A stretch of 64,000 nucleotides of DNA from Cristatella mucedo (GCA_009760855.2 WPIO01000049.1:917001-981000); one strand, 5' to 3'. Numbered from the stretch's first letter, positions 40,804 through 53,478 are shown. Notes: generated by a model from the letters alone, not told the origin. Program-made: numbers and translations.

Positions 40804-41822
<1,019 letters not shown>

Positions 41823-42194
41823 CTGCGATCCAGAGGCCTGACGCACTTAGGCCTTTCGTACTCAGCTGCAACAGTTTCGCTGGGTCTTGCCAGGAAAATA
41901 AATTAGCAAAAATAAAATAAATGAATAATAAATTAAATAAATTCCCTAATAAAATCCCAATTTTGTGGCGCGTGAGTGTTGGCTGATCGCCAGCTTTATC
42001 GTCATGCAAGGAAACACCTCTGTCATGCTTCAGACTGCAACGCTCCATTTCTAGCCGCCTGATTTCTACGCCGAGCTACGCACTTTCACTCTCAATGTAC
42101 TCCCAAACGAGATTCTCAATTTGTCAATTTTTCTTTTCGAGAGGACGGCCGCTGTCTAACGCACTATTTCTTACCGAAAGCTGCCGAAATACAG

Positions 42195-42370
42195 AGCACG
42201 CGTCAGAGGATAGCTCTTAATACGACCCTCAGCTTGCGGGTTCGAGTCCTGCGGCGGGCAATCCTTTCTTGCAAGCGGTGGTGATAGCCGTCTTCTCTAT
42301 CTCTTCTGCCGCCATGCAAACGTAGCGGCTTAATCAGCTAAGCTTTTTATACTTAAAGCGTTACACACAG
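42195..42370 (+). mobile_element. SINE-2 copy
   Basis: GATAGCTCTTAATACGACCC head, B box GCGGGTTCGAGTCCTGCGGC, AATCCTTTCTTGCAAGCGG, GATAGCCGTCTTCTCTATC, AATCAGCTAAGCTTTTTATA. Confidence 0.65.
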
Positions 42371-42606
42371 TGACAAGCACGTGGTCCTCATGGCTTTATC
42401 GAGGCACAGATAGTAATCTGCCCTTACCTTACCGGTTCTCATTACGAACTTGCTTCTTAAACTAACGCTGAGTGACCTCGCCCACTCTGCGGCCGGTTTC
42501 ACTCTACGGCCTCTTGATTAAAGGAGAATAAAAAAAATCAAGGCTAGGTGACTCTACAGACTTCCGTACGTCTATACAGCGGTGAAAGAGGCCGTAGCAG
42601 CTATCA

Positions 42607-42667
42607 CCCCCCCCCCCCGCAGCTTTTAGTGGGCTGCAACGCATCGTCGCAGCGGGGGGGGGGGGGG
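42607..42667. repeat. Poly-C and poly-G runs facing each other
   Basis: Twelve C (42607-42618) and fourteen G (42654-42667) are separated by 35 bp. They can pair as a hairpin or form quadruplex structures. Confidence 0.9.
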
Positions 42668-43085
42668 AGGAGGAGGGGCAGAGGGGGCTTTTTCCTCTCC
42701 CCTCATATAGGGGCAAAGACATGGACCACCACCTATCCCTACACTCCGTCCTTCACCAAGGACAACATTTGGGCATACCTCTACTTTCAATTACCCAGGA
42801 GTTTATGAAGAATAACCAACAAGACTGTGCTCTATAATTTTTTTATTATCCGCACCCCTGCATACAAATCTGGTGGGCCTTGCACCGATATACAAATCTC
42901 GGCGGTCTTGCTACATCGATGAAAAATTCTTGGCTTCACCTCTGACTCAAGCGAAGGATTTGGGTCGTCATGCGCTTGCTCTTTACCCCAAGACCTATAG
43001 CTTAGGAGCATGAGCTTGGTATTAATAATAATTATACTTCGTTGAAGTGTCGGCATTGCTTCGGGTGTATAACGACCTTCTTAGG
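42668..43085. other. Intergenic, no recognised feature
   Basis: Nothing recognised before the composite LINE. Confidence 0.4.
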
Positions 43086-43691
43086 GAATGCAGACTTAGT
43101 TAGTCCCTCTGCTTGCTTTGCCCGATCTCTCGGCAGCTTTTGTTGCTATCGATCATCAAGTCCTTCTCAAGCGCCTCTCATTTCAATTGGGCATCACTGG
43201 TACTGAACTGCAATGGTTTACTTGATATCTCAGTGGGAGACTCTTGAGTATTGATGTGATCTGGAAAAAGATCAGCCGATGAGCCACTGCAGTATGGACT
43301 ACATCAGGGCAGCTCTGTGTGCGCTGCTTGGTTCCGTTCTTTTCACGGTTTATACTCTCCCTCTTTTGCCGATGTGATTGCCAGACACAACCTGAGCTTT
43401 CACTTCTATGCAGATGACACACAGCTGTACCTCTGCTTTGATCTTTCCCAGCCCTCCAGTACACCGAATTCTCTCAACTCCCTTGCTGAATATATTGATG
43501 ACGTCCGCACATGGATGACAGCCAACTTTCTTAAATTAAATGATGATAAAACCATCTTACTAGTTCCGGGCATACCAAATGTGATTCAGAAATTGATACG
43601 TTTAACACCCTCACAATCGGCTCTGCCAGCATATCTCCTGTTGAATCTGCACGAAATCTAGGTGACCTGTTTTAAAGTGACCTTTCATTAG

Positions 43692-43900
43692 TAATAATAA
43701 TAATAATAATGCACTTGATAAAGCGCCCTCAGAAAACTCAATCTCTTTCTAGGCGCTTTACATTTGCTGCACAGGGAAATGCAATTGAATGGTGAGTAAT
43801 ATCATGCTTGATAAATAAACAAAATGAATAACATGGTTAGGGGTGACATGCACAGGGTCAGAATGCAAATGCGGTTAGTGGCAGCATGCACAGTGTCAGC
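43692..43900 (-). mobile_element. LINE-A 3' end inserted in an older LINE-A
   Basis: (AAT)n at 43692-43710 and about 190 bp of LINE-A 3' UTR lie in reverse orientation inside the coding part of the composite LINE. The host sequence resumes at 43901 with CACATCAGCTCCACGGTCA. Confidence 0.9.
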
Positions 43901-44371
43901 AAACGGCCACATCAGCTCCACGGTCAGGTCTGCCTACTTTCAGCTACGCAACATTGCTAAAATTCGGGCTTGCTTAGACTGGGATACTGCATGTAAATCG
44001 GTCAATGCATTTGTATTATCCCGTTTTGACTTCTGTAACTCACTGTTGACTGCTCTACCAGCCTGCGAAGCAAGACATTTACAGTTGGTGCAAACATTTG
44101 CTGCCAGGTTTTGTCTGTTGCGAGCGTCGCAGTTGCCATATCACACCACTTCTCACCGACCTGCACACCGACCTGCACTGGCATCCAGTTAAGCAGCGCA
44201 TCGACTTCAAGGTTCTGTCACTCACGTTTAGGTCTCTAATTCTTTGGCTCCAGCCTACTTATCAAATCTACTCCCTCACGAGGCTAAGCGTCGTACCACT
44301 CGCTTTTCGGAATCTAATCGTTTACCTACACCTCAGACGAACCTTAAATCCTTTAGAGACCGTGCCTTTAG

Positions 44372-44617
44372 TGTGGTTTTAGTTAATTGATGACACTGCC
44401 CCTGATCGCTGTACGAGTGGGCTGTGACACTCGATGTGGTAAGCTGCCGGGCCGTGCGATTAGTGGTTTGTTTTGCCAAGGGAGTCGGGGGACTCCGGTG
44501 GGCGAGAGGGGCGAAGAGAGTCGTGCTTCGCCCTGCTCCGTGTGTAGGAGAAATAAACTGGTGGTGTTGCTCATCGGCTGGCGTTTTGTGCCATTCGTGA
44601 CAATAATTCGGGCTACA
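44372..44617 (+). mobile_element. Solo LTR with TG/CA ends and 5-bp target duplication
   Basis: The 246-bp element begins TGTGGTTTTAG and ends GGGCTACA. TTTAG flanks it on both sides (44367-44371 and 44618-44622), and joining the flanks restores LINE-A sequence. It has an AATAAA at 44550-44555. These are the marks of a long terminal repeat left after recombination of an LTR retrotransposon. A relative lies at 60921-61205. Confidence 0.88.
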
Positions 44618-45230
44618 TTTAGTTCTTGTTTTTCCAAAGCGTGGAACTTACTCCCAACCGGCGTTACGACATCCCCCTGACTTGACGACATTTAGAAATA
44701 AGCTAAAACGCTTCTATTCATCACAGCATGAAGTGGGTCCATGCGATTCGTTCTTGTGCTAATGCGTGCTGACACTGTGCACGCTGCCACTAACCAAATT
44801 TGCATGCTGGCCCTATGTATGTCATTTAGTTGGTCCGCGTGATTTGTCCTTTACATGCTAATGCGTGCTGACACTGCTGCTGCCGCTAACCACATTTGCA
44901 TGCTGACCCTGTGCATGTCACCCCTAACCACGGTATGCTTGTTTTCATTGAGCCCGGAAACAATTAACCATTTGGTCGCGCTCCCTTTGCAGCAAATGTA
45001 AAGTTCCGAGAAAGAGATTGAGTTCTCTGATGGCGCTAAATCAAATGTATTACTATTATTATTGTATTATTAACACTAATCATGTTATGCTTGTTGACAT
45101 TGAGCACGCTATTATTAACCATTCAATCTTGCTTCCTTTGCAGCAGTAGTAAATTGCCTAGAAAGAGATTAAGTTCTCCGAGGACGCCATACGAATGTAT
45201 TATTATTGTAATAATAATAATAATTAATAA

Positions 45231-46044
45231 TTTCACGTAAATCTCTTCATGGTAACTTACAAAAGCTGGAAAAGAAGTGCGTCGATTGATGTTAGCGATA
45301 GCATGCACACTTCGAAGGACCGCTCGCAAGGATAAATGAAATGCCGTGAAGTACAGGTTGGTTATCAGGTCTTTTTAAAGGAACACTTTACTTTGCGCAT
45401 TGGCCTCTTTCCTCATCTAAGGTGCTTATAAAGCGCAATTCAAGATCGCTTTCGTGCTGCCAAAGTGCCGGCAGCGCCTAAAGCGCTTGAAGCTCGAAGG
45501 ATCGTCTGGGCATCAATTGATTGTGTGCGGCAAGATGCTTAGGTCGATTCGGCAGATGTGCTCCGGCACCTGGGCAAGAGGCAGAGAATGATAATGTAGT
45601 GTCGTTTGAAAGAACGGTCTAGACTTCTTCCAGAGATCCGCCCTGCATCCTGCCGCCAGGACGACGCCGGAAGTGTGAAAATTTCGCACTGCGTGCCGTC
45701 TGCGGCCGCCACGGGTGCCCAGCAGCGGCAGCGGCTGCTTTGCAGAGGTATTGAATGACTTTCGCAGGCTGCCAAACACACATGCAGCCTGATTCGGTGC
45801 CCTCTGATTGGCTGAAGCGCCAGTATGGAGCGAGGATTCTTCGACGAAGCTGCACGGCAGTGCAAAGCTCTCAGTGCTATGTTTCAGCTCTGCTTTACAT
45901 CAGAATTCGCAGCCAAATTTGAAACGGCGGAGTGCTAGATCAACTAGGTTATAATAGCCAAAATATTATTTTTTATTAAATTATTGTATTATATATATAT
46001 ATATATATTATACGGTTCTCGTGTTATAATGATTATGAGCTTCT
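45231..46044. other. Intergenic, no recognised feature
   Basis: A short (AT)n at 45991-46008. No gene is recognised. Confidence 0.4.
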
Positions 46045-46352
46045 TACGTCATAGCCCGTATTAAGCTAGTATAAAAGCCGAAGTCGTGAGCCAGGCAGCC
46101 AGTTGAGCTGTAAGGCATCGCCCTAAGGCGGGAGTCGTGCCCGAGTCTTTGATCACCTACGGACAGGAGTCTGAGTGGCAGAGTCTTGGAGCTCGTTGTC
46201 TGCGGGCAGGCGTCGTGGTCGAGACCTCGAGGCAGTCGGGAGGGCAGGGCAGTCGGGACAGTCGGGACAGTCGGGTTCTGCGCGCCGTCTCCTTCGTACA
46301 AGTCATCGTACGCCATTGGTTCCGGACGCCCCCATTTCTCCGTCGGCTGGCG
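46045..46352 (+). other. TATA-containing stretch, possible LTR remnant
   Basis: TATAAAAG at 46070-46077 is followed by a GTC/GAG-rich stretch and a tandem CAGTCGGGA motif (46240-46270). It could be a promoter of an old LTR element. No ends or target duplication are seen. Confidence 0.2.
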
Positions 46353-46441
46353 AATAATAATAATAATAATAATGCACTTGATAAAGCGCCCTCAGAGAAC
46401 TCAATCTCTCTCTAGGCGCTTTACGTTTGCTGCAAAGGGAT
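46353..46441 (-). mobile_element. LINE-A tail, very short insertion
   Basis: (AAT)n followed by GCACTTGATAAAGCGCCCTC, AGAGAACTCAATCTCT, AGGCGCTTTACGTTTGCTGC. About 90 bp in total. Confidence 0.88.
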
Positions 46442-46479
46442 AGCTTTCCCTAGGCCGCGGCTACGGACTTCCTGTCTTA

Positions 46480-46575
46480 AGATGCACGCACTCTTCGTCG
46501 CTGCCGCGTCCATCGGCTGCTGCATTGGCGCTGCACGTACGAGTCGCCGTGCCGTCGTGCCGGCAGGTCGTCGCC
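46480..46575 (+). repeat. Dispersed repeat R1, copy 2
   Basis: Carries TGCATTGGCGCTGCACGTA at 46525-46545 and related flanks (GTCGCTGCC before, GAGTCGCCGTGCCG after), matching 6045-6215 in reverse and 60235-60335. Confidence 0.5.
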
Positions 46576-47622
46576 CGCCGGCGCCGCGGCGCCGACCTGC
46601 CGCGGCGAGCCCCCAGGACGTTTAGCGCGCAGAGGCCGCAAAAGCGCGTTCGTAGCAACAATCGTAGCGCAGGAGCCATCGACGATTTCTAGCGAACACC
46701 AGAATCCTGCACGTCCGTTCGCCGCCGCCGCTACTCGCCGCCGGATGCCGGACGCTCGCCGGCACCCGAGCGCTCTCAGTGGGCATGCGCGCGAGCGAGC
46801 GCGACTCGTGCGCGAGCAGCCGAAGCGCAGCGCTCGCTGCGAGAGCTGCGCTTCTATAGACGATCGCAATCGTTTCTTGCTTGGATTGAGACTTTCATCC
46901 GATCCAGGGGCAACGCTTCGACTGGGAGCGGCGCCAGGGCGGCGCTAGCGAAAGGAGAGGTAGGCACGTGCAGCGCCACCTGGACGTGAACGCGCCGACG
47001 TGAAGCGTATCGTTCGGATAGGCCCGATTTATTATCGACCGCATCCGAATTATTATTTATTATCGACATATTATACGTTTGTTATTGGAAATGTAAATCC
47101 GAATGCTATTAAAGGTGGGCCGGATTCTTCTGCTGGGAAGGGGTGAAGTAACGCTAACGAATACTTACACTACGAACACGTTGGAGACGTCCATTTCTAT
47201 TTCGTTACTAAAACACTAACGAAATGACATGAAATACAGCAGGGTATTTGACTTACAAAAATTTCTAGCCAGCTGCTTACAAGATGAGCAGAGTGGCATA
47301 TATTATGCACTTACGCACTTGGCCGTCGTTGTTTGACCAGCTGCTGCCGGACATACGACCAGTGACATTTACTTTTCACAGTTGGCCGACGACAAACAAA
47401 AAATTTACATTGCGGGTAGAGTGGTCTACCGCGTCACGACGACGCTTAAGCAAATCTCTTCAAAGTTAAATAATGTGTGAGCACGACTCAACCCAAAAAA
47501 GACATTTGAGTGGCCAATGAAGGCATCATGCATGAGTGAGGCTCCAGCTAGCTCTGCACTGCCGCGGGACCGCGAGCTCACTCGCGTATAATTCTGCTCG
47601 TAAAAATCCACGTTAGCATAGT
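46576..47622. other. GC-rich stretch then unique sequence, no gene recognised
   Basis: CpG-rich to about 47000. Overlapping ORFs on both strands are compositional. The remainder is without recognised features. Confidence 0.35.
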
Positions 47623-47762
47623 CAATAATAGTAATAATAATAATAATGCACTTGATAAAGCGCCCTCAGAGAACTTAATCTCTCTCTAGGCGCTTCACAT
47701 TTGCTGCAAAGGGAAATGCAATTGAATAGTGAGTAATATCATGCTTGATAAACAGACAACAT
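47623..47762 (-). mobile_element. LINE-A tail, first of two adjacent copies
   Basis: (AAT)n and about 120 bp of tail and 3' UTR, ending CTTGATAAACAGACAACAT directly before another (AAT)n. Confidence 0.88.
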
Positions 47763-48165
47763 AATAATAATAATAATCATAATAATAATAATTCACTTGA
47801 TAAAGCGCCCTCAGAGAACTTAATCTCTTTTTAGCCGCTTTACATTTGCTGCAAAGGAAACACGATTGAATGGTGAGTGGTATCATGCTTGATAAACAAC
47901 ATGGATAACATGGTTAGGGTGACATGCACAGGGTCAGCATAAAAATGTGGTTAGTGGCAGCATGCACAGTGTCAGCACGCATAAGCACACGAAGGACGAA
48001 TCACAGGGACCCACTAAATTCTGTCCTAAATAGGTGTGTTTTTAAGTTCTTTTTAAATGTGGTCAGGTCAGGGGATGTTCTGACGCAGGTCGGGAGGGAG
48101 CTCCAGGCTTTGGGAGCATACGAACTAATTGCACGGTCTCCAAAGGATTTGAGGTTTGTAGTCAA
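47763..48165 (-). mobile_element. LINE-A 3' end, second adjacent copy
   Basis: (AAT)n at 47763-47790, tail, 3' UTR, and the last approximately 50 codons (minus-strand end NLKSFGDRAISSYAPKAWSS). The junction with the first copy suggests insertion into its target region or a local duplication. Confidence 0.88.
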
Positions 48166-48489
48166 GCCCTGACGCGCTTGAAGCTTTCGCTCTAATACGG
48201 CCGGCCAATTTCTCATTCGGGTGAAGGATTGCCCAGAGTATTACGATGACAATTTCCCGCGTCATTGTGTACACTTGATTTAAAGTATGAGGATAGAAAA
48301 CTGAGAGTGAATTTATTCGGATGCCGGAATTTCATGTACTAAGGCAGCAGTAACTCACACGCTGCTTTCAGTAAAAGAATCGAATCGTGAGATCGGAATA
48401 ATATTACGGAGGTTTCGTAGCGGCTTTGGCGCTTGCGTCCTAGGGCTAAAAATACAGAGCATATAGCTGGTGCTAGTCCTCGTAGAAGC
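48166..48489. other. Intergenic, no recognised feature
   Basis: No gene or repeat is recognised. Confidence 0.4.
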
Positions 48490-48712
48490 ATCACACACAG
48501 GCGTCAAGGTGCTCGCCTTTACGATCGACGTAGTGGGCTCGTATGCCCTGCAGGATAGATAAAGCGCGTGGATAGTAATAATAATTATAATGCACTGGAT
48601 AAAGCGCTCTCAGAGAACTCGATCTCTTTTCAGGCGCTTTACAATTGCTGCAAAGGAAGCACGATCGAGATTCTGGGTTCTCTAAGGGGTGTTAAACAAA
48701 TGAGTAATACTT
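48490..48712 (+). mobile_element. SINE-1 copy split by a LINE-A tail
   Basis: The head half (AAGGTGCTCGCC, GTGGGCTCGTATGCCCTGCA, up to GCGCGTGGATAG at 48563) and the tail half (AGATTCTGGGTTCTCTAAGG onward, from about 48666) are separated by an inverted LINE-A tail. The two halves together make one diverged SINE-1. Confidence 0.65.
48564..48665 (-). mobile_element. LINE-A tail nested in SINE-1
   Basis: TAATAATAATTATAATGCAC, GCGCTCTCAGAGAACTCGAT and GGCGCTTTACAATTGCTGCA in reverse orientation. It interrupts the SINE between its hairpin arms. Confidence 0.8.
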
Positions 48713-48904
48713 ATTTATCTATTTAAATAAGGGTGGAGCTGTCGCACCGAGGCTAACGAGCTAAAGGCATACGAGTCGCACTACTATAGCGTATTCCCAT
48801 GCCCCGGAGAGGCACATATTTGCAGCATCAGCCCTAGCGTACGGTTCACTTGGAAACCTAAAGTGAGTTTTGCTTCCGGCTTCGAAGCTCTAGCGTAAGA
48901 AGCT

Positions 48905-49062
48905 CAAGAACTAATTTGGTCTAGCGGCTAAGGTGCTCGCCCCGACCAAGGTCTGACTGAGGTCGTGGGCTCGAGCCCCGAGGCATATGTGAAGCGCCTG
49001 AATAAAGATTAAGTTCTCTTGAGGCGCTATATAAATGAATTATATATTATTATTATATTCGG
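48905..49062 (+). mobile_element. SINE-1 copy, near consensus
   Basis: TTTGGTCTAGCGGCTAAGG A box, CTCGCCCCGACCAAGGTCTG, B box GTGGGCTCGAGCCCCGAGG, AAGCGCCTGAATAAAGATTA, GGCGCTATATAAATGAATTA, then an ATT-type tail. Confidence 0.92.
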
Positions 49063-49351
49063 AAGTCTCGAGAAGTACGTCTGGATAGCCGCGTCTTTGG
49101 CTTTCTTTTTCATACCGCTTCAACCGTACACCATTGCATATCGGGTTCGAAACGATAGTAGTGCAGGGGCAGCCTGCAATTTACAGCGATGTCCTAATCG
49201 ATAGCCGCATAGGCGCCCGCCCCCTCGTTTCAAGGCGACGACTTTTCAAGGCGACGCCTTTTTCTCGCTCGCAGCTTTTCCCTCTTCCGGGTTCGCATTC
49301 GCTCGCAGCCATCGACGCCTCGTGAGGATCTCACGCCGTCATCGTCGCACT

Positions 49352-49396
<45 letters not shown>
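49352..49396. repeat. (CAG)n microsatellite, about 15 units
   Basis: An uninterrupted CAG run in a moderately GC-rich region. Adjacent ORFs (poly-Ala on the minus strand) are not linked to any recognised gene. Confidence 0.96.
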
Positions 49397-49397
<1 letters not shown>

Positions 49398-49845
49398 TGC
49401 GAATGCGGTTTTCGATTTCGATGAAAATATTTCATCAAAATAGCGCGCTCGTCTTAATCTGAAGCTGCCTAGATCTGAAATTGCAAGCGGTGCATAAGCT
49501 TTGCGGACTTGTCTGACAAACTGAAATAGATTCCATTCAAAAACAAGGTTCGCAGCCTGTGGCATCGGCCTGGACTGGAGGTATCGCATGCGAGTCCTCG
49601 CTCGCCGCGAATGCTCCTATGACGGCAGCCGCAGTGTAGCATTATGCCACATAACACGTTCAAATGCAACGCACATAATCGCACGCTCAATAATAACGAT
49701 ACTAATATTAACACGAATATAATGGGAGGTATTTTGTATATCTCACAAAGAGAAAATCAATGTGCTTTAACAATCGATGCGATAGAATCAGTTCATTAGT
49801 TTTAGTAACTTGAATGGCACCGAACATGCAAAAGCGGCCAAGCAT

Positions 49846-50005
49846 AATAAAAATAATGCACTTGATAATGTGCCCTCAGAGAGCTCAATCTCTTTCTAGG
49901 CGCTTTACATTTGCTGCAAAGGGAAATGCAATTAAATGGTGATTAATATCATGCTTGATAAACAAACAAAATGAATAACATAGTTAGGGGCGACATGCAC
50001 AGGGT
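49846..50005 (-). mobile_element. LINE-A 3' end
   Basis: AATAAAAATAATGCACTTGA, tail hairpin and 3' UTR to CAGGGTCAGCATG, directly followed by a SINE-1 in the same orientation. Confidence 0.88.
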
Positions 50006-50157
50006 CAGCATGAAAAAAATAATTGATTTATATAGCGCCCCAAGAGACCTTAATCTCTATTCAGGCGCTTCACACATGCCTCGGGCTCGAGCCCACGACC
50101 TCAGTCAGACCTTGATCGGTGCGAGCATCTTAACCGCTTGACCAAACCAGCTCGGCA
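50006..50157 (-). mobile_element. SINE-1 copy, near consensus
   Basis: ATTGATTTATATAGCGCCCC tail, AGACCTTAATCTCTATTC, CTCGGGCTCGAGCCCACGAC B box, ACCGCTTGACCAAACCAGCT A box, ending GCTCGGCAT. Confidence 0.9.
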
Positions 50158-51129
50158 TGAAGCTTTAGACAATAAGCATCAAGCTTTAGACAATATGCAT
50201 GAAGCAAACATGAACACGTTCATGGTCACAGATTAGTGAGATACATGTATGCTCGTAACATGCGCATAATCATGAGCAGGTACGCACTCAAAGCAGATCG
50301 GAATAAAGACAAAGCATGTCCCGGGGTGAAGGTTAAGCTGGCCCAAACGTGTTCTTCTTGAGTTGAGAAGTAACGACGCTAGGTCAATGCACGTAGTGAC
50401 AGTATCCGGATGCGAGAGCGAGACTTTTGGTGCGTACGAGCTGAAGGCTCAATCGAAAGTGATTTGAATTTAGCGAGAGAGATGGCGTTATGACCTGATG
50501 CAAACTTCCTCCCTCCCAATTACTGCCACTAAAACGACGAAACTACTAGGATGCACAAGCGTGGAAGCTTGAGGGCAAAATGACAGACCGAGAAGACAAA
50601 CATATCTCGCGTGCGCGCGCATGCAGGACGCTCGAATGCAGGATGCCGCTGTAAGTTCCGGTTGCACCTGTTCCACGCTAAAGGAGCGAGCTAGCCTCTG
50701 GCAGCTCGTGCCTGTACCGCCGAGTGCTGTGCGGAGCTTATGAGGTTTTAAGATTCTTCCTTTTATTACAGGTGATTTATTGAACCATACAATGCAAAGG
50801 TAAAGGGGCGATCATGTAAAACAGAAAATCGCCGGTTTTTTTTACAGAAATTATGCTCTTTGTTAAAATCTTAGCCGAAGCTATTTCACAATAAATGCCA
50901 CTTAATATAGTCAATTCCGTGTAAAAGAATATCGACTATAGGAATACTACACTCATAATAATAGCAGTTCTTCATACCAGATATTTCAAATAGCAGTTTT
51001 CCGTCCGCATATGGAAATGCTCCACACACAAGAATGCCGATTTGCCGGCCGGGTGTATTCTTTTATAAGCGGAGTCGACTGCAATATAAAAGCACTCAAA
51101 GAAAAAAGCCGTCACGTGTAATATGATAT

Positions 51130-51132
<3 letters not shown>
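50158..51132. other. Intergenic, no recognised feature
   Basis: A short duplication (AAGCTTTAGACAATA twice) at 50160-50200. Nothing else recognised. Confidence 0.4.
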
Positions 51133-51215
<83 letters not shown>

Positions 51216-51232
51216 TTATATATATATATATA
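51133..51232. repeat. (CA)n-(TA)n microsatellite
   Basis: About 40 CA units followed by a short TA run. Confidence 0.97.
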
Positions 51233-51469
51233 ATAAACTTATGCCGCATCATCGCATTAGTTGAGCCAGTGACCGCAAAATCCTGAGAATTGAGTAACAC
51301 TTACGCTATCGTTTCGACTGGCAATACCTCGACCGGTTATCGTATGATACCTTGTCGAACACTTGCCGTTTGTAGGTTCGCAGGGCTATGGGTATTGACA
51401 TAGAGTGATGATACTAAGTCTTTAAAATTCTTCAGCTACAGTATTCTTATACGGTCTGAATAGCCACAG

Positions 51470-51750
51470 TCCTTCCGATACTCTCCTGCTGCCGACTATG
51501 GCTCATCCTTTTCAGCGGTCCTGAGCTGCTACTTCCACGCTACTCACTACCTCAACTGCTCTCCTGACTCTGCTATGCTTCCCACTTTCTCTTTGTTGCG
51601 TGAGACGAAGTCTGTTGGCTACCGAATGCGTACTGAAAGCCGCTTAGGCTGTGAGTGCGCTATACAAAACTCGCCTGCGTAACATCCACATGGTTTTTAT
51701 GACTTTGTGGAGTTACTGACGGAGATACATTACATTACATTACAAGCGTC
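51470..51750 (+). mobile_element. LINE-B 3' end
   Basis: From ACTCTCCTGCTGCCGACTAT through CGCTTAGGCTGTGAGTGCGC to GAGTTACTGACGGAGATACA, then an ACATT repeat (51727-51743). Close to the copy at 63150-63412. Confidence 0.92.
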
Positions 51751-52644
51751 CGACGCCCACTACTCGCAGTTCTCAATAGCTTTAGAATGACCACATTCGT
51801 CTGGATAGTCCTTTCTTAGCATTTAAGAGTACATGTTTGTTAGGTGGTGCCTAGAAGCTTCCGTAAGCGGTTGCTTCGGCAGATAAAACTATGACAATTC
51901 TAATTGTATTAATTAAAATAATATATCAATCAATAATACATTTATATAGCATCTTCAGAGATCTAAATCTTTTTCTGTACACTTAGTATATGCTACAAGA
52001 TAAGCATGTTAATAGTGGTTGGTGGTAACATGCACAACGTCAGCACGCTTAAGCATGCAAAGTAAGTTTCGCAGGGGAACAAAGCAAATGCTGCGAGAAG
52101 AATTTTTGGCTTCTTTTTAAACATGCTTAGTGAGCGGATGTCGTAATGTCAGTCGGTAGTGAGTTTCAGGTATTTGGAGCGTACGGACAAAGAGCGCGGT
52201 CTCGAAGGACTTTTGATTGATTCGAGGCATGGCTTAATGAATTAAGTCAGAAGTGCGGGTACTACGACGGCCAGCCGGTTTAGACCGTAGTTCTGATAGG
52301 TCACCGCTGGAGAAAGCGAAATAAGAGACTTAAAGTGAGTGACCTTGAAGATCTTGAAATCGATACGAGATTCGATGGGTAGCCTATGCAGGGGGCGAGA
52401 AATCCTGTGTAATGCGGCCACTGCGACGGGCAAGGTCACAGATGAGTTTGGCTGCATAGCTTTGCACTGGCTATGAGTGAGTTATTGCATAGGCCGGACT
52501 ACTTACAAATAGAAGTCGATACTGAATGCCGCTAATGAGTGGATCACTTAGATCACAAATGATTGGTGGTAACATCCACAAGCAGCAGGCATAGTGTAAG
52601 CACGCATACGCAGAAAAAGGACTTTCACAAAGACCCACGAAATG

Positions 52645-52974
52645 CTGTAGTAAGCAGGTGTGTTGTAATCTCCTTGACAGCTTTAGTACCCGTGCACACG
52701 TGAGCAACCACGTGCATACGCGCCAAACGTTGCGACAGGAGGACAGCTCAGCTGTCTTCAATTAACAAATAGAGGCGAGAAACAAGAATCAAAACCATAA
52801 GTACTAGCAGAAATAAACACCATCAAAGGCCAGTCATTATCACAGTCATCATCGGCTGGCTCTGCTCAGCAGCTGAGCTAAGTTCTCTATGGGGCCGAGC
52901 GTTCTCGTCTGAGCGACTTTAGAACAAGATGCCTAGATTTTGTACAGATGTAGGAAGAGATCTGCTGGAAAAGT
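52645..52974 (+). repeat. Inverted repeat, left arm
   Basis: About 330 bp from CTGTAGTAAGCAGGTG to GCTGGAAAAGT. It pairs with 53479-53846. Differences are few apart from an approximately 38-bp segment present only in the right arm. Confidence 0.92.
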
Positions 52975-53270
52975 TGATTTTGAATTTTTAGCATTCCAAT
53001 TCCTGGATCATACTATGCTCACCCATTAGTAGCATGTTGCTTTTATCGCAAATAAATCTAAGAAAGTTTGCTGCAATTCAAGCACGGATGTCGGAAACTC
53101 ATGCATCAAGAGAGTTAAGGGAGCTTGACGTTCTGGAAAACTGTAGATGTAAAGTAAAATAGCATGGTATTAAGGTATTATTAGTAGTAGTAAGGTATCA
53201 TAACATAAGTACAGCTGTGTTTTGTCTGAAAAAACTGAAAGCCTAGGTGTTTGGCTATCTCATCAGCAAA

Positions 53271-53478
<208 letters not shown>

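Larger units (their letters stand above)
43086..45230 (+). mobile_element. Composite LINE-A copy with nested insertions
   Basis: The plus strand carries LINE-A from the RT core to the tail. It includes FHFYADDTQLYLCFDLSQP (catalytic YADD, 43403-43460), NFLKLNDDKTILL, the C-terminal domain at 43905-44366, the WNLLPTGVTTSP end at 44640-44680, and a 3' UTR with two ATT-rich tails (near 45048 and 45199). A second LINE-A end (43692-43900, minus) and a solo LTR (44372-44617) interrupt it. Frames are broken elsewhere as well. Confidence 0.9.

Noticed and set aside
46483-46620. ATG followed by a hydrophobic stretch, possible third ALP first exon
   Set aside because: It lies inside dispersed repeat R1, and no phase-1 GTGAGT donor follows the hydrophobic part.
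48905-49062. tRNA genes (A and B boxes)
   Set aside because: The boxes belong to SINE-1 copies. No cloverleaf with an acceptor stem and anticodon arm can be drawn, and the sequence continues into the SINE tail.
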